Under the pieces are notes generated by a model that had not been told where the DNA came from, did not search any database, and saw only the letters and a list, made by a program, of their open reading frames with translations. 64,000 bases of DNA from Hymenobacter polaris (GTDB lineage Bacteria > Bacteroidota > Bacteroidia > Cytophagales > Hymenobacteraceae). Positions 24,933 to 32,937 of the stretch are shown here, piece by piece; the first letter of the stretch is position 1; each line of letters opens with the position of its first letter. A program made the translations under genes and the position numbers. The DNA lies in assembly GCF_012927305.1 (NCBI RefSeq), contig NZ_JABBGH010000006.1, forward strand, positions 1 to 64,000, given 5' to 3'.

Positions 24933-26045
24933 CTAGCCGCGCAGGCGATTAATTTGCTCGCGCACGGCCGTGCCCGCTCGGTGGCCAAGTGATTCGCCCC
25001 GCGTGGCATTGCTGCTCCCGCCCATGCCGGCCAGGCCCTGGCCCGCGCCGACGGCAGCTCCCAAGCCATCGGCCCCGGTGCGCAGGCCTGCCCCGCCCGT
25101 GGCCCCGGCGATGCCGGCTGCCCCCACCGTGGTCGTGGTGATAAATGAGGTAGCGGCGCGGCCTACGCCCGAGCCATCAATGAGCATATCGGCTGCCTTG
25201 GGCACCATCAGATAGCCCACGATGGCCAGCACCAAGAGGCACAGGTAGCCGATGTCGGCCGACTCGACGCTGCCGCCGGCCTGTAGCTGCTGGATGTTGC
25301 TGTTGAGCATCGTGACCTGCACGTGGGCCAGCACCGCGGCGTAGATGTTGGCCACCGGCACCCACAGCGAAATCGTGATGAAATAGCCAAACCACTTCAT
25401 CAGCCCGCCGCCAAAACCGGGGATGATGGCAATGCCGAAAGCCAGCGGCCCGGCCACGCTCAGCAGCACGAGCAGGAAAGTAGAAATGAGGCTAATGGCC
25501 AGCTTGGCCGCCAGTGCCCCCAGTTCCAGGATGGATTTGGTCCACTCCCGGAAGTTCTGGCCGACCGAGTATTGCACCTGGTTCATGGCCAGCGTGGCCT
25601 TGCGGCCGATGTCCAGCGCGCCGAGCTTGCCCAGGTCCTCCTCGTACTTTTCGTTTATCTGCATGTCCGATTTGGCCTTGGCATCGGCGGCCAGCCGGTC
25701 CCGCTCACCCGTCAGCCGGTTCACCTCTCCCAGTTGCCCGAGGCGGATGGCATCGGTGCCGTGGGCCACGGCCATGGTGATGCCGCGCAGGCCCGAGCAC
25801 AGCGGCACGAACAGCAAAATGGCCAGCCCGATGGCGAACGGCCGCAGCAACGGGAAGAAATCGATGGGCTCGGCCCGGGCAATGTGGCCCCACACCCGGC
25901 TGCTGATGAATAGCAATGCCCCTACCCCACCAATGGCGCGGCCCAGGTTGATGAACTGCGCGGTGAACGTCAGCATCTCGGTGTAAATCCCTTCGAGCTT
26001 TTGCTCATACAGGGCCATGTTGAGGTCGATGGAAGTTGGGTCCAT
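24933..26045 (-). CDS. traJ: conjugative transposon protein TraJ (VirB6-like)
   Basis: The 370-residue polytopic membrane protein has five or more hydrophobic segments, including FINLGRAIGGVGALLFIS near residue 35 and LAIVGYLMVPKAADMLIDGSG near residue 265. It has a Gly/Ala-rich C-terminal tail, typical of TraJ, the VirB6-like pore or scaffold of Bacteroidetes T4SS. It lies 42 bases after the small lipoprotein gene. The family call is firm; the exact role is inferred from VirB6. Confidence 0.85.
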   Translation of the reverse strand: MDPTSIDLNMALYEQKLEGIYTEMLTFTAQFINLGRAIGGVGALLFISSRVWGHIARAEPIDFFPLLRPFAIGLAILLFVPLCSGLRGITMAVAHGTDAIRLGQLGEVNRLTGERDRLAADAKAKSDMQINEKYEEDLGKLGALDIGRKATLAMNQVQYSVGQNFREWTKSILELGALAAKLAISLISTFLLVLLSVAGPLAFGIAIIPGFGGGLMKWFGYFITISLWVPVANIYAAVLAHVQVTMLNSNIQQLQAGGSVESADIGYLCLLVLAIVGYLMVPKAADMLIDGSGVGRAATSFITTTTVGAAGIAGATGGAGLRTGADGLGAAVGAGQGLAGMGGSSNATRGESLGHRAGTAVREQINRLRG

Positions 26046-26087
26046 AAGGCAGTCGGGAGTGAAAGAATGGGAATGGGGAAAGGCCGC

Positions 26088-26474
26088 TTAGGGCAGGTAG
26101 TGCTCGTCGTGCACGTTGGCCAGCCGCCGGGTGCCCCGCGCCAGAATGCCCGCTTCTTTCGCGGCTAATTCTCCCACCAGCGCGGTTTGCGCCGGTTCCT
26201 GGGCCTTGGCCGGGTCGAGTTGGTCCAGGGCAGTCAGGTTGTCCTGGCTCTGCTGCACCATATCGGCGAAGCGTTGCTCCGAATCCTTGATATGGGCCGG
26301 ACTAAGCTTTTCGGGGCCGGTGAGCGTGGGAAGCAGTGCGACGTACTGCTTTTGCTGCGTCAGCAGCTGCTCGTGCTGCTGGCGAATGGTGGCCACCCGA
26401 GGGTCCGGCTTGGCCACCTCGGAACTGCAGCTGACAGCCAGCAGCGCCAAGGGCAGGAAAAGGAAAGTTTTCAT
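26088..26474 (-). CDS. small lipoprotein between VirB5-like and VirB6-like genes
   Basis: The 128-residue protein has a lipoprotein signal peptide with lipobox LAVSC (Cys16) followed by a helical body (ATIRQQHEQLLTQQKQYVALL; ADMVQQSQDNLTALDQL). No family is recognised. In the Ti-type virB order, entry-exclusion or VirB7-type lipoproteins are often encoded between virB5 and virB6, exactly where this gene sits. Exclusion or a structural pilus-base role is therefore a reasoned guess. Confidence 0.7.
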   Translation of the reverse strand: MKTFLFLPLALLAVSCSSEVAKPDPRVATIRQQHEQLLTQQKQYVALLPTLTGPEKLSPAHIKDSEQRFADMVQQSQDNLTALDQLDPAKAQEPAQTALVGELAAKEAGILARGTRRLANVHDEHYLP

Positions 26475-26510
26475 AAGTCGGAAGTAGGAATTGGAGAAGA
26501 CGCTGCCGCG

Positions 26511-27158
26511 CTAGCGGGCCGTCATGAAAGCGCGCATGGATTCGCGGTCCTGCACCTGCTGGGCTTGCTGCTGCGCGATGGCCCGGCACTTGCTGCTGAA
26601 GTAGTTCATCAGGTTGTGCTGCTCGCTGATGCGGTCGGCGATGTTGTCGATGAACTCGATGCGCTCCGGGTCGGTCATCTTGGCCTTGCTGGCGCTGAGC
26701 ACCCCGGCCAGCTCACCCATCAGGGCAATGTTCTCCGTGAGAATGCCCTGGTACACCGTCGAGGCCTCGCTGAGCTGAGCGGGCGATAATTGCTTGGTGC
26801 GCAGCTCTGGAATGATGGCCGAAAACTGGCTAATCATCTCGCCTTGGTGGGTGTAGATTTCCCGCACCCGGCGGTAGTTGCGCACCCCGGCGCTGATTTG
26901 CAGCAGGCTGCTGTACCATTGGTCGTGCAGCGCCTGGGTCTTGTCAATAACGCCCTTAATCTGGCCGCTGACCTTGGTCATATCACTGGCCAGCACCTTG
27001 CCTTGCCCGAGCAGGGTAGTGGAAATGCCCTGGTGCACGACCTGCTTGCGGGACTGGTCCTCGGCAATCGGGGCCGAGATGACGGCCGGCATTTGCGCGT
27101 AAGCCGGGCCTGCCAGCAAGGCCAGCGCCACAACGAGCTGTTTTGTGCTTGATTTCAT
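26511..27158 (-). CDS. TraI/DUF4141 family protein, second copy (VirB5-like)
   Basis: The 215-residue protein has a signal peptide (QLVVALALLAGPAYAQ). Its body aligns with the preceding gene: WYSSLLQISAGVRNYRRV and KMTDPERIEFIDNIADRI. The KMTD-x-x-R-x-x-F-I-D segment and a helix with Y-F near the C-terminus match the DUF4141/TraI family, the VirB5-like pilus-tip component of CTnDOT-type elements. It has the same length as the copy at 27190-27837 but is clearly divergent, so this is an old duplication rather than a recent one. Confidence 0.8.
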   Translation of the reverse strand: MKSSTKQLVVALALLAGPAYAQMPAVISAPIAEDQSRKQVVHQGISTTLLGQGKVLASDMTKVSGQIKGVIDKTQALHDQWYSSLLQISAGVRNYRRVREIYTHQGEMISQFSAIIPELRTKQLSPAQLSEASTVYQGILTENIALMGELAGVLSASKAKMTDPERIEFIDNIADRISEQHNLMNYFSSKCRAIAQQQAQQVQDRESMRAFMTAR

Positions 27159-27189
27159 AGTAGATAGCCTGGGGAAGTGGAAGTAGCCC

Positions 27190-27837
27190 TTAGCGGACGC
27201 CCATTAGCGCATTGAGGGCCTGCGCGTCCTGCGCTTTCTGCTCGGCCAGGTGCATCTGCACGAGGTTGCGCTGGGTGAAGTAGTTGATGAGGCCCAGCTG
27301 GTCGGTGATTTTCGCGTCGAGCTTGTCGATGAAGCGCATCCGGTCGGCATCGGTCATTTTGAGCATGGCCGGGCTCACGATGGTCTGCAAATCCGAGAGC
27401 GTGTTGGCGCTTTCGGTCAGCATCTTGGTGTAAATCGTCGTCATCGCCGAGAGCTGTTCCGGAGCCACGTAGGGCGACTGGCGCAGCGTTTCGATAGCCG
27501 TCGAGTAGTTCTGAATGATGCGGCCCTGCTTCTCAAACACCGACTGCACGCGCCGGTAGCCGCGCACCGCCGCGCTGACTTGCAGCAGGCCGTCGTACCA
27601 GGTTTTGGCCAGCTGCAGGTTCTTTTCCGAGAATACCTTGGTCAACTCCTGCTCTTTCACGCCGGCCTTCACCAGCACGTTAGCCGCTGAGGAAAGCCCT
27701 TTCATGGTATTCTGCAAGCCGGTTTGCACGCCCGATTGCACTTCGAGCACCGGAGCGGTTACCACGAGCTGCGCAGAAGCCTTGGTGATGCTAAGACCCA
27801 GCATAGCCAGGCCCAGGAGCGTGATTCTCGTTTTCAT
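27190..27837 (-). CDS. traI: TraI/DUF4141 family protein, first copy (VirB5-like)
   Basis: The 215-residue protein has a signal peptide ending near SITKASAQ. Key segments are WYDGLLQVSAAVRGYRRV (about residue 80), KMTDADRMRFIDKLDAKI and GLINYFTQRNLVQM near the end, typical of TraI/DUF4141. In known elements the protein is an essential, probably pilus-associated component. It follows traG after 29 bases and precedes its paralogue after 31. Confidence 0.82.
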   Translation of the reverse strand: MKTRITLLGLAMLGLSITKASAQLVVTAPVLEVQSGVQTGLQNTMKGLSSAANVLVKAGVKEQELTKVFSEKNLQLAKTWYDGLLQVSAAVRGYRRVQSVFEKQGRIIQNYSTAIETLRQSPYVAPEQLSAMTTIYTKMLTESANTLSDLQTIVSPAMLKMTDADRMRFIDKLDAKITDQLGLINYFTQRNLVQMHLAEQKAQDAQALNALMGVR

Positions 27838-27866
27838 GTTCTTCCCTTTGGTTGAAATCAGATGCC

Positions 27867-30353
27867 CTACCCTTCGCGCAGCTCGTTGGCGAAAAGCTTG
27901 ATGGCCGTGGGCATGTCGCCGGTCTGCCTGAGCTTCTCGAACAGCCGCACTTTCTCGGTTTCCTCGGTGGTGTAGGTCACGTATTCTTCCTTCGACACCT
28001 CAATAGCGTACACCTTCGACACGACCCCGCCCAGGCTGATGAATACCTCCGTGTAGCGGCCCCGGGCGGCCTTGTTGTCGCGGTTGATGCTCAGCACCAG
28101 GTCCTTTTCCTTGGGCGTGAGCGAGAGCAGCGCCTGAATCTCATCGAAGCGGTTGATGAACTTGCGCTGGTCGAGCAGAATCTTGCAGTCCGAGTTGTTG
28201 ATGATGGCGTCCTTGACAATCTCGTTGCCGATGATGTCGTCGATTTCCTGCGTCACCACGATGGCCTCGCCGAAAAACTTGCGCACCGTCTTAAAGAGAT
28301 ACTTGATGTAGGCCGCCATGCCCGGCGTGGTCAGCGCCTTCCAGGCCTCCTCAATCAGAATCATCTTCCGCACCCCTTTCAGCTTGCGCATCTTGGAGAT
28401 GAAGGTTTCCATGATGATGAGCGTGACCACCGGGAACAGAATGGGGTGGTCCTTGATGTTGTCTAGCTCGAACACGATGAAGGGGGCCTGCACCAGGTCC
28501 AGCTCCTTCTCGGAGTTCAGTAGGTAGTCGTACTCGCCGCCCCGGTAGTAGGGCTTGAGCACGTAGATGAAGTTATCGAGGTCGAAATCCTTCTCGCGGA
28601 CCTTCTCTTCCTCAAGAATCTTGCGATAAGGTCCTTTAACAAACTCGTAGAACGTGTTGAAGCTCGGCTTAATAAGCGCGTTAGCTTCCAGCATTACGTA
28701 ATACAAACTCACGGCCGTGGAGAGCGACACGTACTCCGACTGACTCACGCTTTCGTCGTCCTTTTTCCAGAGCGCCTGCAGCAGCGTTTTGATGGATTCC
28801 TTCTTCTCCACGTCCAGCTTGCCCGAAATCAGGAAGGGATTGAAGGCAATCGGGTCGTCCTCCTCGTAGGTGAAATACACCCCGCCCACCAGCTCGCAGA
28901 GGCCCTTGTAGGAGTTGCCGGTGTCCACCAGCAGCACGTGCGCGCCCTGCTCGTAGTACTGGCGCACCATGTGGTTGGTGAAAAACGACTTGCCCGAGCC
29001 CGAGGGCCCGAGCACGAACTTGTTGCGGTTGAAGATGATTTGCTTCTTCATTGGCTCATCCGAAATGTCCACCAGCACGGGCTTGCCGGTAAGGCGGTCG
29101 GAAAGCTTGATGCCCTTGGTGGCCCCGGTGCTGCGGTAGTTGGTTTCGGAGGCCCAGAAGCAGACGGCCTGCTCGATGAAGGTGTAGAAGGTTTCCTCCG
29201 AGGGAAAGTCACCGGCGTTACCCGGGATGCCGCCCCAGTAGAGCGCGGCGATGTCCACCGTGTTCTGCCGCGGCTTGCAGTTCATGGCATTGAAGGCGGC
29301 ATTTACCAGCTTGCGCACTTCGGTCAGCTCTTCCTCGTGCCGGCCCCAGGTGAGCACGTTGCAGTGCACCCGCACTGGCCGGCGCTTGTGGGCAATCAGC
29401 TCGTTGAGAAAGGCATTGTAGTACTCGAAGTTGATGGCATTCTGCCGCGAGTAGAGCGAGAGCGAGTTGAGTCGGTCCTTCTTCTGCTCGAAGGTCTTGA
29501 CGGTCTTCTGGGTGTTGTCCAGAAACACGTACTGGTTCAGGATGTGGTTGGCACCCAGCAGCAGCCCCAGCGGCGCGGCAAACGAAATGGGGAAGTCCGA
29601 GTACTCGGTGCTGTATTGCTCGTAGCGAATGTCGGTTTCCACCGAGGTGGGCAGGTCATCGAGGTTGGCCACCGAGAACATCTGGCAGAACTCCGCTCCC
29701 ACTTTCAGCCCTTCGGTTAAATCCAGGTCCACCTGCAGGGCCTGGTCGGACAGGTCCAGCGCCAAGTACTTTTCCAGCAGCCCGGCCTTTTCGGCGGTGC
29801 CGGCCAGCTCGTCCGACGTCAGCCGGTGCGAGCGGATGTAGGGCGCATTGGTGGGCCCCACCCCTTCCAGCGTGCGCACAAACTGGCCCACGTTGTCGAA
29901 AAAGCTCTCCAGCACCTTGGTGTCGAGCATGTCCTTGGGCACGATGTTGCGCCGGGCCAGCAGCCCCGAGGTGCTGCCCCAGTTGGGCCGCTCCGACGAG
30001 GTTTTGGTGATATAGAGGTAGCAGAAGTGATTCAGGAACGGCCGTTCGTTGAAGTGGCGCTCGTAGGCCGAAGAAAGCAGCGTGCGCTCGGCCTCGAAGC
30101 CGGGGGCGTATTTGTCCTCCACGTACCAGTCCTGCTTGTGCACCACGCAGTGGTCGGGCAGCAGGCGCACGGCCTTCACGAAGGCGGCCTGCAGCTGGGC
30201 GTAATCCTCCCGCGAGAGGGTGAAAATTTCCGGTAAATCCAGCCGGAACGCCACCGTCACGTCCGCATTCTTCGAGATGAGGCAATCCTTCTCCACCTTG
30301 TAGATGGGCTGCTTGGATTCGAGGGAAACGGAGGGCAGAACCTTATTGCTCAT
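27867..30353 (-). CDS. traG: conjugation ATPase TraG (VirB4-like)
   Basis: The protein has 828 residues from the ATG at 30353 (MSNKVLPSVSLESKQP), better than a start at 30527 that would add unrelated sequence overlapping traF. The N-terminal domain precedes a RecA-like ATPase with Walker A GPSGSGKS (about residue 455) and Walker B MILIEEAWKAL. VTQEIDDIIGNEIVKDAI follows. It matches TraG of Bacteroidetes conjugative transposons, which powers assembly of the transfer apparatus at the inner membrane. It is 26 bases after traF. Confidence 0.95.
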   Translation of the reverse strand: MSNKVLPSVSLESKQPIYKVEKDCLISKNADVTVAFRLDLPEIFTLSREDYAQLQAAFVKAVRLLPDHCVVHKQDWYVEDKYAPGFEAERTLLSSAYERHFNERPFLNHFCYLYITKTSSERPNWGSTSGLLARRNIVPKDMLDTKVLESFFDNVGQFVRTLEGVGPTNAPYIRSHRLTSDELAGTAEKAGLLEKYLALDLSDQALQVDLDLTEGLKVGAEFCQMFSVANLDDLPTSVETDIRYEQYSTEYSDFPISFAAPLGLLLGANHILNQYVFLDNTQKTVKTFEQKKDRLNSLSLYSRQNAINFEYYNAFLNELIAHKRRPVRVHCNVLTWGRHEEELTEVRKLVNAAFNAMNCKPRQNTVDIAALYWGGIPGNAGDFPSEETFYTFIEQAVCFWASETNYRSTGATKGIKLSDRLTGKPVLVDISDEPMKKQIIFNRNKFVLGPSGSGKSFFTNHMVRQYYEQGAHVLLVDTGNSYKGLCELVGGVYFTYEEDDPIAFNPFLISGKLDVEKKESIKTLLQALWKKDDESVSQSEYVSLSTAVSLYYVMLEANALIKPSFNTFYEFVKGPYRKILEEEKVREKDFDLDNFIYVLKPYYRGGEYDYLLNSEKELDLVQAPFIVFELDNIKDHPILFPVVTLIIMETFISKMRKLKGVRKMILIEEAWKALTTPGMAAYIKYLFKTVRKFFGEAIVVTQEIDDIIGNEIVKDAIINNSDCKILLDQRKFINRFDEIQALLSLTPKEKDLVLSINRDNKAARGRYTEVFISLGGVVSKVYAIEVSKEEYVTYTTEETEKVRLFEKLRQTGDMPTAIKLFANELREG

Positions 30354-30379
30354 AAGCAGGAAAGCACCCAAACCAGCCG

Positions 30380-30712
30380 CTAGGCGCGGCTGGTCGGGTC
30401 CTCGTTGAGGCGTTGGAAAAGGCGGCTGTGCCGGTTGGTGATGTACTTGGGCGACGAGCGCCGGGCGGCGGCTTTCATCAGCCCGTGCTCGCCGTAGCGC
30501 CGGTTCAGGGCGAACACCCCGGCCCACATGCCGCCCCCGGCCAGGAAGGTGACCAGCACGGTGAGCACCAGCGGCAGGCCCAGCAGGTAGCAGGTCACGA
30601 ACAGGGTGAACACCAGCCCGATGCCGGCCACCAGAAAGTAGATATTGCTGCCCACCAGCCCCTTGAATTCGACGGGCTTATTGATGCCGCGATTGAGGTC
30701 GTAGATGGGCAT
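30380..30712 (-). CDS. traF: conjugative transposon protein TraF (VirB3-like, DUF4133)
   Basis: The 110-residue protein begins YDLNRGINKPVEFKGLVG, the DUF4133 signature, followed by two hydrophobic segments (NIYFLVAGIGLVFTLFVTCYL and LVLTVLVTFLAGGGMWAG). The size and place between traE and traG fit TraF, equivalent to VirB3. It ends in a basic tail (RLFQRLNEDP). Confidence 0.92.
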   Translation of the reverse strand: MPIYDLNRGINKPVEFKGLVGSNIYFLVAGIGLVFTLFVTCYLLGLPLVLTVLVTFLAGGGMWAGVFALNRRYGEHGLMKAAARRSSPKYITNRHSRLFQRLNEDPTSRA

Positions 30713-30721
30713 GGCAGCAAC

Positions 30722-31039
30722 TTAGAGGAAGAAGGAGCGCACCACCGTGGCCACGATGACCAGGAAAATCATCGAGCCAAACCACGACACGGCCGTTTTC
30801 TGGGTATCCTGGTCGCCGGAGTTCCATTTGCCATACACCTTGATGGCTCCCACCAGGCCCAGCACCGCGCCGATGGCGTACATGAGCTTGGTGAGCGGGT
30901 CGAAGTAGCTGGTTACTTGGGTGGTGGCGTCCTGAATGCCGGCCGTGCCGTTGCCGCCCCCGGTCTGGGCGTAAAGTAGTTGCGAGCTGAATAGCAGGAC
31001 CACGAGGGCCAGCGAGGTAACGAAAGGTTTCTTAGTCAT
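30722..31039 (-). CDS. traE: conjugative transposon protein TraE (VirB2-like pilin, DUF4134)
   Basis: The 105-residue product starts at the ATG at 31039 (MTKKPFVTSLALVV); an in-frame codon at 31066 would add nine unlikely residues. The signal peptide ends near LLYAQ, then come two hydrophobic segments, LMYAIGAVLGLVGAIKVY and GSMIFLVIVATVVRSFFL. The GNGTAGIQDATTQVTSYFDP segment is typical of DUF4134. TraE is considered the pilin-like VirB2 equivalent. Confidence 0.9.
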   Translation of the reverse strand: MTKKPFVTSLALVVLLFSSQLLYAQTGGGNGTAGIQDATTQVTSYFDPLTKLMYAIGAVLGLVGAIKVYGKWNSGDQDTQKTAVSWFGSMIFLVIVATVVRSFFL

Positions 31040-31090
31040 GGCAAAGGAAAAGGAGTCGGGAATCAATGATTAGGGAGAAAGAAGGCCGCG

Positions 31091-31918
31091 CTACTCATCG
31101 TCGGGGCCGAAGAGGTCATCCAGCTCGGCGTGGTTGAGGGCCATCTGCTGGGCCATTTGCTCGGCCAGGGTGGTGCCGGCCAGCTCCATCGGCGGCGCGG
31201 GCTGCTGGCCGGCTTGCAGCAGGGTCAGGTATTCGGCGACGGAGGCGGCGGACACCAGCTTGGGTAAGCCCACCGGGGCAATGTCCAGCCGCGAGGCCAC
31301 CGGCTCCTCGAACGTGGCCAGCGGCTCGTAGCCATCGGCCACCAGGAGTAGCTGCACGGTTTCGGGCTCAAGGGCCCCGCCAACTGCCGTTGTGGCTGCT
31401 ATTGGCTCAACGGGCAGGTTGTGGGCTTCGCGCCGGACCAGCGCAGCCAAGTGCTCGTCGGCCTGGTCGGCTTCCTCCATGCGGTTTTCGTCCTGCGCCT
31501 GCGCTTCGTCGCCTGCGGTGGCCGTCGCCTCCATCGGGGCGGTGTCGCTGGTGCTCTCATCGTGGCCAGTGGCCGTGCCGGTGGAATCGGGCAGTGCCCC
31601 GCTGACCAGTGGCTCGGCCGCCGCCGGCAGGTTCTGGTCCGCTCCGGCCTCGGGGCTTTCCGCGTTATCGGCTTCTGCCCGGGATTCGGTGGCCGCGGGC
31701 GTGGCCTTCACGAAGGCCGAGGTGGGGCGCACCAATGAGGGAGGGGCCGCCACGCTGCCGCCCGCGCCGGCGAGCTGGGCACCGGCCATCTTTTTGCCCG
31801 GCGTCAGCAGGCCCGTGAGTTCTACCCGGTAGTAGAGCAGGCCCACTACTAAGTAGTAGAGAACAACCACAACCAGAACGAAAAGGCCAAACTGGCCCCA
31901 GGAATAGGCGCTGAGCAT
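31091..31918 (-). CDS. single-pass membrane protein with acidic Ala-rich domain
   Basis: The protein has 275 residues from the ATG at 31918 (MLSAYSWGQFG). One membrane segment (FVLVVVVLYYLVVGLLYYR, about 10-30) is followed by a long disordered, acidic, Ala/Glu-rich stretch and a helical C-terminal part (MAQQMALNHAELDDLFGPDDE). No domain is recognised. It is upstream of traE in the transfer operon and may be a scaffold between membrane and cytoplasm, where CTnDOT-type elements carry traD. Homology to TraD is not visible. Confidence 0.6.
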   Translation of the reverse strand: MLSAYSWGQFGLFVLVVVVLYYLVVGLLYYRVELTGLLTPGKKMAGAQLAGAGGSVAAPPSLVRPTSAFVKATPAATESRAEADNAESPEAGADQNLPAAAEPLVSGALPDSTGTATGHDESTSDTAPMEATATAGDEAQAQDENRMEEADQADEHLAALVRREAHNLPVEPIAATTAVGGALEPETVQLLLVADGYEPLATFEEPVASRLDIAPVGLPKLVSAASVAEYLTLLQAGQQPAPPMELAGTTLAEQMAQQMALNHAELDDLFGPDDE

Positions 31919-32074
31919 CGCGGGGAAATAGCGTGGCACCCCAGGCCGACCGGCCCGGACGTGAACTTGCCAAACCGTGATTTGACGCTACAAACCTATC
32001 CGGGCTATAAACCGCTTGGGTAGAAAGTTGACGAATGGTTGGAATTCGATGATGAGGTGCAGCCCCGACACACG

Positions 32075-32117
32075 AACGGCACGCAGCTCCGGGGGAAAAA
32101 CCGGACTGCGTGCCGTT
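32075..32117. terminator. large hairpin downstream of the LytTR gene
   Basis: Arms AACGGCACGCAG (32075-32086) and CTGCGTGCCGTT (32106-32117) are perfectly complementary over 12 bases, with further TCCGG/CCGGA pairing inside. The hairpin follows the stop of the response-regulator gene (32141) in the gap before the 275-residue membrane protein. There is no T-run on either side, so it may be an mRNA processing or attenuation element rather than a classical terminator. Confidence 0.5.
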
Positions 32118-32140
32118 GAAATGGCCATTGAGGCAGCAGG

Positions 32141-32905
32141 CTATCCCACCAGGTGAATACGGTTTTTCAGCTCGTCCTTGCACGAGCGGCTCACCGGTAC
32201 GTACTCCTTGCCCAGCAGCACGCTGCTTTCCTCGTAGGCCTGCACGTGGTCTAGGTTGACGATGTGGGAGCGGTGGGTTTTGAAAAACTGGTCGGGCAGC
32301 TTCTGCTCCAGCTCCTTCATCGTGGAGTCAAACACGAAGCTCTCCCGCACGGTGTGCATGCGCACGTAGTTCTGCAGGGCTTCGAAGTAGAGAATGTCGG
32401 CGAGCAGCACCTTGACGTGACCGGAGCCCTTGCGCACAAACAGGTAATCCTTGAACTTGGGGCAGCGCTCGGCTGGCCCCAGTACCTCCGTGCCGGCGGC
32501 ATTGGCCGTGTCGGCCACGGGGCCGGTAGGACCGGCCTGGTAGGCATTGTAGAGGGCCAGCTCGACCTGCACCCGTAGCGAATCATCGGTGAAGGGCTTG
32601 ACCAGGTAGCCATAGGGCTGGGCCAGCTTGGCGCGGTTCAGGGTGTCGGCGTCGGAGCGGGCTGTGAGAAACACCACCGGCACCGCAAACTGCCGGCGGA
32701 TGAGCAGGGCGGCCGCGATGCCGTCGCAGTCACCGGCAATGTTGATGTCCATTAGCACCAGTTCCACGGGCTGGGTGGCCAGCACGCGCAGGGCTTCATC
32801 GCTGTTGTCGACGGGTTCGAGCGGGGTGTGCCCCAGCCGGACCAGCGTACGTTCTATCTCAGCGGCAATAAGCAATTCATCTTCAACAATGAGAATGGTA
32901 GACAT
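32141..32905 (-). CDS. LytTR-family response regulator within the transfer operon
   Basis: The 254-residue protein starts at the ATG at 32905 (MSTILIVEDELLIAAEIE). A 12-residue longer start at 32941 would share ATGA with the kinase stop and remains possible. The receiver domain has the acidic pair in VEDE, the phosphorylatable Asp in VLMDINIAG and the Lys in LVKPF. The LytTR DNA-binding domain begins about residue 150 (DYLFVRKGSGHVKVLLADI) with HRSHIVNLDHV. Such regulators bind paired direct repeats. It is encoded with its kinase between the DUF3408 and TraE genes, so it may control transfer. Confidence 0.9.
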   Translation of the reverse strand: MSTILIVEDELLIAAEIERTLVRLGHTPLEPVDNSDEALRVLATQPVELVLMDINIAGDCDGIAAALLIRRQFAVPVVFLTARSDADTLNRAKLAQPYGYLVKPFTDDSLRVQVELALYNAYQAGPTGPVADTANAAGTEVLGPAERCPKFKDYLFVRKGSGHVKVLLADILYFEALQNYVRMHTVRESFVFDSTMKELEQKLPDQFFKTHRSHIVNLDHVQAYEESSVLLGKEYVPVSRSCKDELKNRIHLVG

Positions 32906-32937
32906 AGGGTGGGATAAAGGGCACGCCGCGAGGCTCG

